A DNA stretch of 64,000 nucleotides from Erigeron canadensis (GCF_010389155.1 NC_057766.1:43534463-43598462), one strand, 5' to 3'. Positions 12,329 through 25,223 are shown, counted from the first letter of the stretch. The notes: generated by a model from the letters alone, not told the origin. Program-made: numbers and translations.

Positions 12329-13216
12329 AGAGAGAGGAAGGGTTATTTGAGAACTCACAAATAAAAAAGAACGCGAGAACAATTCTGGACCACTAATTTT
12401 CTTATATTTTCTCTTTCTTCCATTAAATAAGAAAATTCACCCAAATCATTTAAAATGTTTTATCTCACAAACCGTAAATCGTTAGACGAAACAAAAAGCA
12501 TGGGTAGTCTTAAAATTTCGTCCTCTTTCATTAGATATCCAATTCGATATAATTTTGACGATTTTTTAATTTTCGTTTTTTTTCCCATCGCGTTCATCCT
12601 ACACATGTGTAGGTTTCATCCTACACATGTGTAAGATCATTGTTTTCACATGTAAATTAGTAAATGAACGTATGTACACAACAATGAAGGTCAAGGGCGG
12701 AGCCCGTCAATCCATAGCAGAGCCATGGTAGCCAAGGACGGAGCCCGTCAGTCCATGGCGGAGGAATAGCGGCTAAGGGCGGAGCCCGTTAGGTAGATCA
12801 CCCGTCACTGGTCACCCCCTATGACCTATCACTCTCTATGACCTATCACCCTCTATGACCTATCACCCCCACTAGCTTTGGTTTATGAATATCCTTAAGG
12901 GCGAAGCCCGTTTCGAATCATAATTTTTGTTCAACCTACACATGTGTAAGTTATGTGTAACTACAAAAAGAAAACGAAAATTAAAAAGTCTTCAAAAGTA
13001 TATCGAGTTGTATCTCTAATGAAAGAGGACGAAATTTTAAGACTACCCATGCTTTTTGTTTTGTCTAACGATTTACGGTTTGTGAGTTAGAACATTTTGA
13101 ATGATTTGGGTGAATTTTATTATTTAATTAAAGAGAGAGAAAAAGGAAAATAATGTGTGGTCCAGAATGGTTCTTGAGTTCTTTTTTTTTAGGAGTTCTC
13201 AAAATAACTCACCCCT
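12329..13216. mobile_element. Family B foldback element, copy 1
   Basis: This element of about 890 bp has inverted arms: the left end reads GGGTTATTTGAGAACTC and the right end GAGTTCTCAAAATAACTC then ACCCCT. The sub-arms contain the complementary pair CGTAAATCGTTAGACGAAAC and GTCTAACGATTTACGG. The centre carries four copies of a GGGCGGAGCCCGT-like word, tandem CCTATGACCTATCACC units and several CTACACATGTGTA near-palindromes. It is flanked by TA repeats. Two more copies are at 23947-24817 and 25641-29445. Confidence 0.85.
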
Positions 13217-13222
13217 ATATAT

Positions 13223-13400
13223 AGGGGGAAGGGAATATGAGGCAGTTAGACATCCAAGTTGAGTTAAAAATCCCGCACATATCTTTTTTAAAGGTAAAAA
13301 TCATGGAGGGCCATATATTTATAAAAAATATTAAAAATTAATATGTGAAGGGTTTTTCCACTCAAGTTGGGTGCATAACAGTCTCATACTCACTTTTCCC
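13223..13400. mobile_element. Family D MITE, copy 1
   Basis: This 178-bp element has inverted ends (GGGAATATGAGGCAGTT against AACAGTCTCATACTCAC, finishing TTTTCCC). A six-base ATATAT-type spacer separates it from element B1. Confidence 0.75.
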
Positions 13401-13407
13401 ATATATA

Positions 13408-13561
13408 AAGTGAATATGAGGTTGTTCCTCATCTAACCTTAGATGGAGAACCCCTCACATTCAAATATTTAAATGTTTTTTTGTATCTTAAAAAAATCAT
13501 GGACCCCATGATTTTTATGGTTAAAAAAACAAAATGTGAGGGGTTCCCCATCCAATCTTAG
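13408..13561. mobile_element. Family D-related MITE, copy 2, right end shortened
   Basis: It begins AGTGAATATGAGGTTGTT like D1. Inside there is an inverted pair, AACCCCTCACATT and AATGTGAGGGGTT. The terminal part expected on the right is missing. It is again separated from D1 by a TATA-type spacer. Confidence 0.6.
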
Positions 13562-13856
13562 ATATATAGACTTATGTTTGTGAATTATCCTATTTTTCAT
13601 TATCTACCAATAAACTAAAATAGAATTGAGATATTTTTAAAACGACATGTAGCATGATCCTTGATCGACACGTGTCCTTTTAATTAATTAATTTATTTAT
13701 ATAAATTAGTTTTTCTAATTGTATATGGATTCAATTTTCTTATTAGACTTGGAGTTAAACTCTAATGCTTGACTTATATATACAAAACACATTATAACCT
13801 TATTTGATTGATCGTTTTCTTATTAATAAAATTGTTTTTTTTAGTTCTTCAACTCC

Positions 13857-13867
13857 TATAATAATAA

Positions 13868-13920
<53 letters not shown>

Positions 13921-13925
13921 TAATA
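13857..13925. repeat. AAT trinucleotide microsatellite
   Basis: About 22 AAT-type units, with one interruption, lie roughly 440 bp upstream of the PMT start codon. Confidence 0.9.
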
Positions 13926-14368
13926 AGTTATTAACATTAAAACTTATAAAATTTGAGTTTACGATTTGAAATTACAAGGCTATTTGCCGTCATCTATTAT
14001 GCTTACAAGTTATGATTTTGATATGATTGTAAAAATTTAAGATAAATCCAAAACTCTAATTAAACACATATTATATTTATCATTACTGTATATTATAAGT
14101 TAGTTTCGATCATCGGTTTATTTAGCCATAATTTATTTTGATACTCACAAATGATGTATGTGGCATATTTGAATTTTATTATGATACAATCTATATAACT
14201 AACTAGTATGTATTGTACAAGTATTAACACTACTTAAGGAATATATATTAAAAAATCACACGTCGTCGTCCTTCATTCAGCTTATTATCTCCATCTCTTT
14301 TCTACATTATATATACAAACAACATCAATTAATATACTACCTATTAATCAAAACACACTTCAAAAACA

Positions 14369-17300
14369 ATGGCGGGACAAACGACACCGTATTACACCCC
14401 CACCGCCAAACCCAACGCCGCAAACCACCATCTCCTCAGTAAAAACAACGTCGTACTAACTTGTCTTGTCATCCTTCTCTGTTCTTTCTTTTACTTATTC
14501 GGGTCATGGCAACCACGTGTGGACCCCTTGCCATCCACCGTCACCTCCCTCCATTCCACCACCGTCACCTGCGCCACCGCCACCACATCCGCCGTTATCA
14601 ACTCAACTACTGACAATAACAACAAAAACCTAGACTTCACAGCACACCACTCTGCCGCCATAGACAACGACGACCGCGTGAGTGTCAAAACGTACCCGCC
14701 GTGTGACGTAAGATATTCGGAATACACACCATGCACAGACCAAAAAAGATCCTTAAAATACTCACGTGACCGGCTCATATATCGGGAACGACATTGTCCC
14801 GAAAAGAATGAGCTGCTTAAATGCCGTATACCGGCGCCGTACGGTTACAAGAACCCGTTTAAGTGGCCAATGAGTAGAGATGTTGCGTGGTATGCTAATG
14901 TTCCACATAAAGATCTAACGGTCGAGAAAGCGGTTCAGAATTGGATCCGGTTTGAAGGTGACCGGTTTAGATTCCCAGGTGGTGGCACCATGTTTCCCAA
15001 TGGCGCTGATGCTTATATTGATGATATTGGAAAAATAATCAATCTTAATGACGGGTCGATCCGAACCGCTATCGATACCGGTTGTGGGGTAAGATTAATT
15101 TGTTTTCACAACTTTTAATCCATCATAGACAAATTTTCGTTTATTTTATTTATCTTATTTATTTGTTTATTAGATTAAATTTTGTATTTGATCAGAGAAT
15201 ATTTTGGTGTTATTTAGGTAAACTGTCTTTGTCTGCTATTTTTAAAATTTAGTAAAATTTGGCCTTATTGTTAAGTTTAGCTTTCTTAAGTACCCCAGCT
15301 GATAAACTTCGTTATCATAAAAGCTGTAATTCGAATTTGAAGCTGAATTAGTTTTCGTGTACAAAACTTAATTATGTTAATTATGGAAAATAGATGGGAC
15401 AGATAATAGTTAATTAATGATGTGTTGCTATCTTAACTTGGAATATTATAAGGATTTGGATCGATCTCATATCAACTGTTCACATTTTCTTCAAATGGTA
15501 TATGTGTGAGTTGTATTATTAATGAAAGTGAAAAAAGTCTTTGGTATACAGTTTTGACCTTTCACAATCTGAAAGTAGGATCATATTAGGTATGGAAATT
15601 ATTGCAATATACATCCGATGCAAAACAGTTGCATCACGAACTCTTTGGCCTTGTTGCTAGCTACCTAGCTTATTTGTAATTCTTTAGCGCCTTATTCCTA
15701 CCTAATTATTTGTAGTCGAATTATATGGCCTACAATTCCGTTAATTTATTTGGTGTTCCATGATCAAAGCATAATCTAAACAATACCGACCATAATTTAA
15801 AAAATGAAGTTGACCAATGCGTATAAACATAAAATGTTAAGACTAGCTAGCATAAGACAATTACTTATTATATATATTCCAATATTTAATGCTTTAGTTT
15901 GTTTCATAGTCCTTGGAAGATGATTCATCGACATTTAGTGCAAGTATTTATTTACTTTCGTCATGAAATATTCCATGGGGTCAAATTGGTTACTGGTCTA
16001 GATCAATTATGGATAGTCAGGTCATTCACATACTCTACTGTTGTTATATATAGTTTAATAAGTATACTAGTAATTAAATTATATTTGTAGAATGTAGAAT
16101 ATTATTGGCAATTAACTATATCATCTAATCAAATGTATTAGTGTAATTATTCGTAAATGGATGATTACTCGAACACTAAAATTAAAATGCATATATAATT
16201 TGTTGAAATTTAGGTCGCGAGTTGGGGAGCTTATCTTCTTTCAAGGAACATCATAGCAATGTCGTTTGCTCCAAGAGATACACACGAAGCTCAAGTACAA
16301 TTCGCCTTGGAGCGGGGTGTTCCTGCATTGATCGGTGTCATTGCCTCCAAAAGACTCCCATATCCTTCTAGGGCGTTTGACATGGCTCATTGCTCTCGTT
16401 GTCTTATCCCTTGGGGTCAATACGGTACTACTACATATTCCCATACCTTCTATACATAGTTAGATAGCGCGCCTTAATTAGTATTTGTTAATTATTTCAA
16501 TTCCTAATGGGAATAATCAAACTAATGTGGTATATATGTGTTGTTAAATTTGTAGACGGGGTATACTTGATTGAGGTGGATCGGGTTCTTAGACCAGGTG
16601 GATACTGGATCCTTTCCGGGCCTCCTATTAATTGGCAAAAACATTGGAAGGGATGGGAAAGAACAAAGGAGGATTTGAATGAGGAACAAACTCAAATCGA
16701 GAGAGTTGCCAAGAGTCTTTGCTGGAAAAAAGTGGTCCAAAAGGGTGATCTTTCCATATGGCAAAAACCAATCAACCATTTGAATTGTAAAACTAACCCC
16801 AAAATGACCCAAACCCCTCCTCTTTGCCCTGTCCAAAATCCCGATTTAGCATGGTTCGCCCCCATTCCTTCATTTTCAAGTTTATTCTTATATTCTCAAT
16901 CATTTATATATGTAGCTAATTATAATATGATCATATATATGTGTAGGTACACGGACATAGAGACATGTTTGACTAGATTGCCTGAAGTATCGAGCAGCGA
17001 GGAAGTTGCTGGTGGTGCTATAGCAAATTGGCCACAGAGATTAGACATGGTACCTCCAAGGATTAGTAGTCAAAGCATTGAAGGCGTGACGCCAGAAATT
17101 TTCCAAGAAGATGTTTTGTTATGGAAGAAGAGAATCGCATACTACAAAACCGTTAACAATCAACTAGGACAGGCTGGAAGATACCGTAACCTTCTTGATA
17201 TGAACGCATTTTTGGGTGGTTTTGCAGCTTCACTCGTTGAAAATCCTTTATGGGTCATGAACATCGTCCCTGTTGAAGCCAAGGCCGATACACTTGGTGC

Positions 17301-17847
17301 CATCTATGAACGTGGACTCATTGGAACCTATCAGAGCTGGTAATATAAAGAGATGATAACTATACACCAACATATCTTTAAAAACGAGACATAGTCTGAT
17401 AGTCCGCTAACTATATAACGTACACTTTATTTTTTAGGTGTGAGGCAATGTCGACTTACCCCAGGACGTACGACCTCATCCATGCCGATTCGGTTTTCAG
17501 CTTATACAAGGACAGGTACATTTCAATATCTAATTATGTGTTACTAGTTAATAAACAGTAAGATTTAATTGGTTTATATTTTGTTAACATGGACTATTAA
17601 TGTTTGTTATAGATGTGAGATGGAAGATATAATGTTGGAAATGGACAGAATACTAAGACCAGAAGGGAGTATAATAGTAAGAGATGACGTGGATTTATTA
17701 GTCAAAGTAAAAAGAATAGCAGATGGTTTAAATTGGGAAAGTCAAATAGTTGACCATGAAGATGGGCCAATGGTAAGAGAGAAACTACTTTTTGCCGTGA
17801 AATTGTATTGGACTGCCCCAGCTGATTCTGACTCAGCTGGTTCCTAA
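14369..17847 (+). CDS. PMT-family putative S-adenosylmethionine methyltransferase (PMT17/18-like)
   Basis: Six exons join into 644 codons: 14369-15088, 16214-16424, 16556-16853, 16947-17339, 17438-17515 and 17613-17847, all GT-AG. Residues about 28-46 form one membrane anchor ([19 protein letters not shown]), giving a type II Golgi protein. Conserved DUF248 blocks follow: [28 protein letters not shown], and the methyl-donor site [16 protein letters not shown]. Next are [20 protein letters not shown] and [17 protein letters not shown], and in the C-terminal half [29 protein letters not shown] and [16 protein letters not shown]. The family is thought to methylesterify homogalacturonan in the Golgi before export to the wall; direct activity is shown only for some members. 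Length matches the family. A TATA-like TTATATATAC lies near 14308. No defects were seen. Confidence 0.95.
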
Positions 17848-18470
17848 ACTTCTAATAGTCCATTTCTATTTTTAATTATATATATATTTTTTTAAATTGA
17901 ATTTAGATCTATATTGTAATTTAATTCTTCTTTTTTCCCCTTGCAATATAACAACGATTTAAAGTATTATTAGTATGATCGAGACAACGTGCCGTTTCAA
18001 TTTTCTGTATCTGAATATCATGCAACACTGAAAAAGACATTTGGTATAATATTAGTGTGTATACTAATACATCTGTGTATCTAAATATGGGTAATGATCT
18101 AAAAGTCAATTTAGACTTTATTGCGATAATTCGGCTAATATCCGAAATATTTATATTTTATTATGTAAATACATATACATATGTATGTATTGCATATGCA
18201 TACGTTTGTACAACACAAGAATACAATTAGTTTATATTTCTGACCAACTAAAGAAAAAAAAAATACTTAAATACTTATTGATATAGACTAACAAGATATA
18301 CTTGTGTAATACGACGGAAAGAACATTTTTGTTAACTTTTTGTCTTGCAACGGTTTTGTGTGTTTTTCTACAATGGTTATTGATGATGCTATAAGAAAAT
18401 GGGATAATAGATTATTAATTAGTATTTGTATCGTATAATTGTTTGTTTTGTGAGTTCCCAATTGGGATTA
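17848..18470. other. PMT 3' UTR and AT-rich spacer
   Basis: The first 100-200 bases are T/A-rich and probably include the PMT 3' UTR. No further gene was recognised. Confidence 0.5.
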
Positions 18471-18810
18471 ACTAGGAGTAATAATGTTCTTGAAAATTAG
18501 TTCAATAGTCGAAAGATTATCTCCCCATATATGAGGTTTTGTGTTCAAGCCTTGTACAAGATATAAGATAGTCCTCTTACCCAAGTTCAAATCTAAAGGG
18601 CAGGGTTTACGCCTATTAATCGTCGTGCTTTCGGGGGATTAGTAGGGGGTTTTCCCCCATCGGGTATTTGAAATAGGCACTTCTACTTTGAGGGAGCTCT
18701 TTAACGGATCCGATTAAGACAACGCATGCTAGACCTCTCGCTGTCGAATCACGACACGAAGTTTTCAGCGAAATTCACCTTTCAAAAAAAAAAAAACTAG
18801 GAGTAATAAT
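18471..18810 (+). mobile_element. SINE with an exact 15-bp target duplication
   Basis: The body (18486-18795) has a B-box-like TGTTCAAGCCTTG about 60 bp from its start and ends in a run of A. It is flanked by exact copies of ACTAGGAGTAATAAT at 18471-18485 and 18796-18810. The family differs from the SINE at 31 kb. Confidence 0.85.
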
Positions 18811-19092
18811 AATATAATTAGTGAAAAAGGACTTATGGATTATCGCCAATACAAAGTACAAGGTGAAGCCTTAATGGCAAACGGAAATCATAGTATAGAA
18901 ATTTGTGACCAGTTTAGTCGTTTAAGCAAGTTGTTCTTAGCTCTGTTTGGTTCCAAGACATATTTTTCCACTTCATGCACGCTATTTCCGATTCTTTATT
19001 TGTTTGTATTCACTTTTTGTTTTTTGGTAAGGGTGATTATACATGTGTAAAATAATAGGGGAATAATTTTAAAGCACAATCAAAGATAATAC

Positions 19093-19697
19093 TAAGGCTG
19101 TGTTTGATAACTACTGAATGACATGGTTCAGTATCCATTGCTGAATCGGTCAGTGTTTATTTTGTTTATTTAGGACATGGAATGGATCCTGAACTGAGCG
19201 AATGATATCAAATGCTTCTGAACGATTCTAACTTAAAAGTCAAGCCAAACCATTCAGTATGTACACTTTACCCATATACCCTTTATTTATGTACAACCTT
19301 TCTTTCTATGAGATTTTTTTTTCTTTTATTTAACATGTCACAAAAATCTAGTCAAGCTATAATCATCATTTGTTTTGCGTTTTTCTTTTAATTTTCAGCA
19401 TTTCAAACTATGAAGTGTCAAGTTTAATATACTTAATATTAATACAATATCGAATATGTCAAAAATTTTAAGCAAATTATCTATCTATAATATATTTATG
19501 TGCATATAAATAATTATTTCTTTATGTGCAATGTATATGTAAAAAAACTACTAGAACACATTTAACAAACTTCTTTGAATCAACACATATACAAAAAGTT
19601 TAAAATGGTCATTTTCTATCATTCTGGTTGCTCATTCAGAATAGATATTAAACATATTTTTTTATTCAGAACCTTTGTGTTATCAAACACAACCTAA
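19093..19697. mobile_element. PIF/Harbinger-like MITE with TAA target duplication
   Basis: The element proper is 19096-19694 (599 bp). It begins GGCTGTGTTTGATAAC and ends GTTATCAAACACAACC, a near-perfect inverted pair. TAA lies on both sides (19093-19095, 19695-19697). A 3-bp TWA duplication with GG...CC ends is typical of the PIF/Harbinger group. No transposase is encoded. Confidence 0.75.
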
Positions 19698-20109
19698 GTT
19701 TTTCTTTTTTGGAACAGTTGAATTTATTAATAAAAAGATTCGGCAAAGGTATCGAAGAGTTAAAAGTTACATCAAATGACTCGGGCTATGTTGCCATCGA
19801 GTCCAAAAAAAAGAAACTCATTTACAACGTGAGCTAATCCAAAGATAATACTAAGTAATTCAGAAAAAATTATTATATATATGCTTAAATCAACTATGGA
19901 TTAAGGCGTATGGATTAAATGACATCTGAAATCGATTAGGTGAGTCATGCATATATGTTCCGCTACTTCGGCTCTCTGTGATGTGTTGTTTAATATAAGT
20001 TAGTTAATTAATCAACAGAAGAGCATATATTACCAGTATATGCAATTAGTTAAACATAACAGTTGATAAGAAGAACATTATATAGTGTAGTTAATTATTA
20101 TAATTAGCA

Positions 20110-20394
20110 ATGGATGCCACAAGAGTATCTCAAATAAGTCAAGTGGCATTATTGGCTTTGTTGGTGCTAGCACTGGTGGTTGGAACCCATGGGCAAACAT
20201 GTCCTAACCAACTCGGAAATCTAAATGTTTGTGCACCCTTTGTGTTGCCTGGCTCAACAAATAATTCAACACCCAATTCAGAATGTTGTTCGGCACTTCA
20301 AACTGTGGATCTTGATTGCCTTTGCAATACTATTCGTATTGCATCACTTCTCCCTGCCCAATGCAACTTGCCCGTTACTTGCGGTATACAATAA
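20110..20394 (+). CDS. Anther-type non-specific lipid-transfer protein (MEN-8/FIL1-like)
   Basis: The gene encodes 94 residues in one exon. Residues 1 to about 28 are a secretion signal with a long hydrophobic core (VALLALLVLALVVG) and cleavage near THGQ. The mature part has eight cysteines in the lipid-transfer/2S-albumin order: C, C, CC, CXC, C, C (QTC, NVC, ECC, CLC, QC, VTC). Motifs LNVCAPFVLPG and DCLCNTIRIASLLPAQC match the small type III-like proteins made in the tapetum (MEN-8, FIL1), thought to carry lipids for the pollen wall. Expression in anthers is inferred from the family only. A TATA-like TATATAG lies about 30 bp upstream of the start. A donor-like GTAAGT follows the stop codon. 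Confidence 0.9.
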   Translation: MDATRVSQISQVALLALLVLALVVGTHGQTCPNQLGNLNVCAPFVLPGSTNNSTPNSECCSALQTVDLDCLCNTIRIASLLPAQCNLPVTCGIQ

Positions 20395-21900
20395 TATATG
20401 TAAGTATATAATATCTCCATCTTACTAGTATTACATTATGCCTGGCTACTACTTGTATTATTTTAATTTAGTCAAGGGGTCATTGGAAATTAAGTAGGAA
20501 AAAAAATGTACATCATCATATGCTAACTTGTGATGGTGATTGGGAAATGATAATAAATAGATAAATTTTTAAACATAAAGAAGAATGTACGTGTGCCTTG
20601 CTCGATCTGTCTAAAATGAAGATAAATATGATTATATTTTCTATTGACGATTTTTTTTTTTAATAGCTTCGATCTGTTTTAAAATCCGGCCAACACTCGA
20701 AACATATTAGATATGAAGCAACGACAGATAATATAAAAAAAGTTTTTTTCTTCTCTTAAACTCAATTCCATGTCATGATTTTTGTATCGAACCACCAGAG
20801 GTCGTTTGCCATGCCAGTAGTGTGTTCGCCCAACGTGACTAGGCCTAGTGTCGCTCATATATATAGAAAGTTACGATAAGTAGACTTTCCTCATATCATA
20901 TGCGTTCCATAAGTCCAGCTAATCGATTAGAAACCCGTTAGCTAATTAAGTTATTAATTAGCTTTTGTTTATATACCAGATTTTGAGTAATAAACAAGAC
21001 AAATGTTGTAGGAATAACATGATATAACAATTTGGATGTCAGCTAAAAATGCAATATTGTTAAGTTGGGCACCCCATCTTTATGCGTTTGATTTAAAGGA
21101 CATGGTCACATGGCCTTGTTCGATCTATGTTATGACTTATGGAAGTAGACTTACACTTTTTTATACAAAAAAATTAGCTTTCTTAATATATTGTTTGGCT
21201 CCACGTCAGCCATTTTATTCTCGCGGGTATCACAACAACAACAACAACAGACAGGACCCAATTCATGCACGGAGTATGGGAGAGGTAAGCTGTAGACAGT
21301 CTTACCTCTACACAAAGGTAGAGAGACTGCTTTCATAGGGACCTCCGGCCACAAAGGAGAGTAAGACGGAAAATGAGAAATGTTTAGAAAATCATAGCTG
21401 TCTGCCGAGAATCTGAAAAGAAGAAATACATGTCTGCTGGGTCTGGTTACTATGCGGGTCGAACGTTTATCACTCATGCGTCCTACCGATATCTTAGAAA
21501 CATGTTTGACAATACAGATACAAATACAATAAACTGATGAAGAAACCGGGTCGAACGTTTATTCTCGCGGGTATCAAATATATAATAAACTGATGAAGAA
21601 ACCTTAGGACTTTTAATTTATGTAGTTTTTGCATGTTATAGCGTGGAATTATTAATCAAATGAACATATTCTATATGTTAATTAATTGATTGATTGCAGG
21701 AAACTGAAGTAGTCGTCTAGCTAGGAAGGTGATGGGAAAGAAGTTGTTCATTTCTTTTTCTTTTTCTTTTTTAAGTAATTTATGAATTTGTTTTTAGTTA
21801 TGTGATCGATCTACAAGTGGGAAGAATTAAGTAATGGTGGAAAATGTGTAATGGCTGGTGAAGGTCGTGTTTGAATAAAAAAAATTACGTTGTCTAATTC
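20395..21900 (+). other. Possible 3' UTR intron and second non-coding exon of the lipid-transfer gene
   Basis: Seven bases after the TAA stop there is a GTAAGTATAT donor consensus. An acceptor TTGATTGCAG lies just before 21700, followed by a short non-coding stretch and an AATAAAAAAA signal near 21877. This suggests a spliced 3' UTR with an intron of about 1.3 kb that holds a SINE (21233-21557). This is inferred from splice consensus alone. Confidence 0.4.
21214..21576 (-). mobile_element. SINE-like insertion, minus strand, with a 19-bp flanking repeat
   Basis: A CAACAACAACAAC tract on the plus strand is the complement of a GTT-type SINE tail. It is followed by TAAGCTGTAGACAGTCTTACC and AGGTAGAGAGACTGC, the complement of a common plant SINE body. 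The same 19 bases (CTCGCGGGTATCA at their core) stand at 21214-21232 and 21558-21576, consistent with a target duplication. The right part is complicated by further duplications, so the head is not well defined. Confidence 0.65.
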
Positions 21901-23162
21901 ATTTATTTTTATCTTATTCGAACACAATAATGAATCTTGCTATCATGTTCGCACAATCTATTAATATCGTTAACATAATTTTTCATTAGCAAAATCTGTT
22001 TAGGTAAATATAAGAATAGGATTCAACAAATTTACTTCATAGTCGTCTAAATAATAGATGAATTTTGTCTTCGTATATGACATTCTTTTGAGGCCTCGTA
22101 AGCCAACTTCAACAACTACATGGTAAAGATCGCAAAATGAAACATGATTAAGAAATATTTATATAAATATAATGTGTTTCTGTTAACTGATATGAGCATT
22201 CACTTTAACTAAAACTTTTAAACAATATATTGCTATCCAGTGTCGAGCGAAATGTAACATAACATAAAAACGAAAGTCACAAATTAAAAACCGGTCCTGT
22301 GTACATTTTATATATTTGATATCATGAATGATAAAGTAGTTAAGTATTCGGAAGTTGGGCTTACTTCAAGAATGATAAAAAGATTCGCTTGTTGGGCTTT
22401 GTTGATAATAATATAAAGCAAAGTAGTTTTGGGGCTTTTAAGTTGTAAGTAGTTTATTTCCTTGGGTTGCTACTTTTAATCATCTTCAAAAACACACCAC
22501 TAACTTTATGGACCCTACGATAGTACTGTATTCGACATTTCTTATTTAAAATTTCCATGATCGATTTCAACATTTGCAACAAAAATAATTTAATAGCTAT
22601 GCAGTAAGAGTGAATAACTTGTCTGTTGATCCAATCGCTTGTTATGATGGTTTTTGCATATGGTTTAATCATTCAGAAGACAATGTAATTTGTTTTTAAA
22701 AAAAATATATTATGCGCATTGTACATAAATTATAAAAAGTTTATTTGTGTTATTGCAACTTTGTAAGACATAGGTTGAGATTATCATAATGAGTCAATTA
22801 TATAAATGGAAGGTTTGGTTAAACAAGATAGATATTGGTTTAGATATTAATTTTAGTGAGTCACACGACATGAGTATTATGTGGTGTGCATTTTGGATAC
22901 CAAAACACTACCTATGATCGGAAAGTTTTCACTCATTTACTCTTCTTTTTAATTGTTAGTTGTAATAGGTATTTAGGTATATATAAAGTTCATGTAATTT
23001 AACAACCCTTAAATACTTATTTTATAAGTATAAATAAGGCCTATAGTTATTTCATGTGAAAAAAATAGGTACTTGTAAAAACAAACCAGTGGCGGAAGAT
23101 ATTAAGGACAAAGGGGTTATGGTCCCTCGAAAATTTTGGGTTATATTTAGCATTTATATAAT
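21901..23162. other. AT-rich intergenic DNA, no gene seen
   Basis: No open frame with splice context, arm structure or RNA gene was recognised. Confidence 0.5.
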
Positions 23163-23376
23163 GGAGAAATGTTAGGTAAAGTATGCAGTGCCTATCTTAG
23201 ATAAAGCAAGGGGGTTATGTGAAATTCAAGGGGGAGGGGGGGTTATGTAAAATTCACGCGGGGGGGGGGGGGTTATGTATATTTATCAAATTCAAAGATT
23301 TCATCTGTAATTTTTTTTAATGTGGTAGTACCTAAACTAAGGTAAAGTCTGCAGTACGGATCATTTTCTCTTATAT
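23163..23376. mobile_element. MITE-like repeat, family E copy 2
   Basis: It matches 3640-3842 over most of its length. This copy is interrupted by two G-rich runs (about 23229-23240 and 23259-23272). The ends are approximately complementary. Confidence 0.6.
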
Positions 23377-23946
23377 AATATTTGAGAGTAAGCAATTTTT
23401 TTTTGTTTACCCACTCAGAAATAAAATATCAGATGTAGAAATACATTTTACGAAAAAAAAATAATAATAAAATTAAAAAGAAGAAGAAATTTGACCCCCA
23501 TGTAAGGTGCTCCTTGAGTTGTCTGCCTCCCCCGGGACCCGAGCCCATGGGAGTGTTGTTCAAGTTCTGTCGCTTAAACAAACACCTATAATATGTATTG
23601 ATATGAAATTAAGGTAGGATACATGTGAAATCAATGAATTGGATTCAAACCAATGCGAAGATACATTTTTTAGTAGATTTGTCATATAAAATCCGTCTTT
23701 TAAGATAAATATCTCAAAATAAAGTAAATTTTTGAAAAGGTTAACACTTTTTCTTAAATCATTAATGTTTACGATAATGGTTCAAATGTTTCAAATTAGT
23801 GTCTTTTAACTAATGTTAAAGGAAAAAAAAAAGTTAACTGTTTTTTCTTTTTGGGATATCTGGATAAGTAGTTATTATATATGTACTTTCTAACCGGTAA
23901 CAACTTACAACAACTTTTTATTTAATGCTTTATAAAATATATATAT

Positions 23947-24817
23947 AGAGAAAGAGAGGGGGGGGGGGGAAGGGGAAGGGTTATTTGAGAACTCATAAAT
24001 AAAAAAGAACGCGAGAACAATTATTGACCACTCATTTTCTTATATTTTCTCTCTCTTCCATTAAATAAAAAAATTCACCCAAATCATTTAAAATGTTTTA
24101 TCTCACAAACCGTAAATCGTTAGACGAAACAAAAAGCATGGGTAGTCTTAAAATTTCGTCCTCTTTCATTAGAGATACAATTCGATATAATTTTGACGAC
24201 TTTTTAATTTTCGTTTTTTTTTCCCATCGCGTTCATCCTACACATGTGTAAGATCATTGTTTTCATATGTAAATTAGTAAATTAACATATGTACACAACA
24301 ATGAAGGTCAAGGGCAGAGCCCGTCAATCCATGGCAGAGCCATGGTAGCCAAGGACGGAGTCCGTCAGTCCATGGCGGAGGAATAACGGCTAAGGGCGTA
24401 GCCCGTTAGGTAGATCACCCCTCACTGGTCACCCCCTATGACCTATCACCCTCTATGACCTATCATCCCCACTAGCTTTGGTTCATGAATATCCTTAAGG
24501 GCGAAGCCCGTGCCGAATCATAATTTTTGTTCAACCTACACATGTGGAAGTTATGTGTAACTACCAAAAAGAAAACGAAAATTAAAAAGTCGTCAAAAGT
24601 ATATCGAATTGGATCTCTAATGAAAGAGGACGAAATTTTAAGACTACCAATACTTTTTGTTTCGTCTAACGATTTACGGTTTGTGAGTTAGAACATTTTG
24701 AATGATTTGGGTGAATTTTATTATTTAATTGAAGAGAGAGAAAGAGGAAAAAAATGTATGGTCCAAAATGGTTCTTGAGTTCTTTTTTTTTAGCAGTTCT
24801 CAAAATAACTCACCCCT
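23947..24817. mobile_element. Family B foldback element, copy 2
   Basis: It is highly similar to 12329-13216 in both arms and in the GC-rich centre. The left tip is preceded by a long G run. The right end ATAACTCACCCCT abuts a TA spacer and then element C2. Confidence 0.85.
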
Positions 24818-24825
24818 ATATATAT

Positions 24826-25208
24826 AGGGTAACACTCCAGTGAGAACATTTTTAAAATAAGAACGGTGAGAACACTTAAAAACACCATTTTGATGTATTA
24901 AAAGTCCATAAAACTAACATAGTGCTTAACTAATTATCATTATTTAAGTGTTTAACAACACATTGATCCGTCAAAATCAAAAAAATCACGTTTTTTGTTT
25001 TGTGCATCCATCTTGGATGCATATTCATCAAAATGATGCATCCAACAAAAAACGTGATTTTTTCGATTTTGACGGATCAATGTGTTGTTAAACACTTAAA
25101 TAATAATAATTAGTTATGCACTATGTCAGTTTTATGGACTTTTAATGCATCAAAATGTAGTTTTTAAGTGTTCTCATTTTAATTTAGTTCTCATTTGATT
25201 GCCACCCT
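24826..25208. mobile_element. Family C foldback element, copy 2
   Basis: This 383-bp copy of the 5056-5445 element starts AGGGTAACACTCCAGTGAG and ends ATTTGATTGCCACCCT. It sits in the same TA tract as B2. Confidence 0.85.
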
Positions 25209-25223
25209 ATATAGGGCCTATAT

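Noticed and set aside
14491..14778. Minus-strand 95-codon frame inside PMT exon 1
   Set aside because: It is antisense to a well-conserved coding exon and has no homology of its own.
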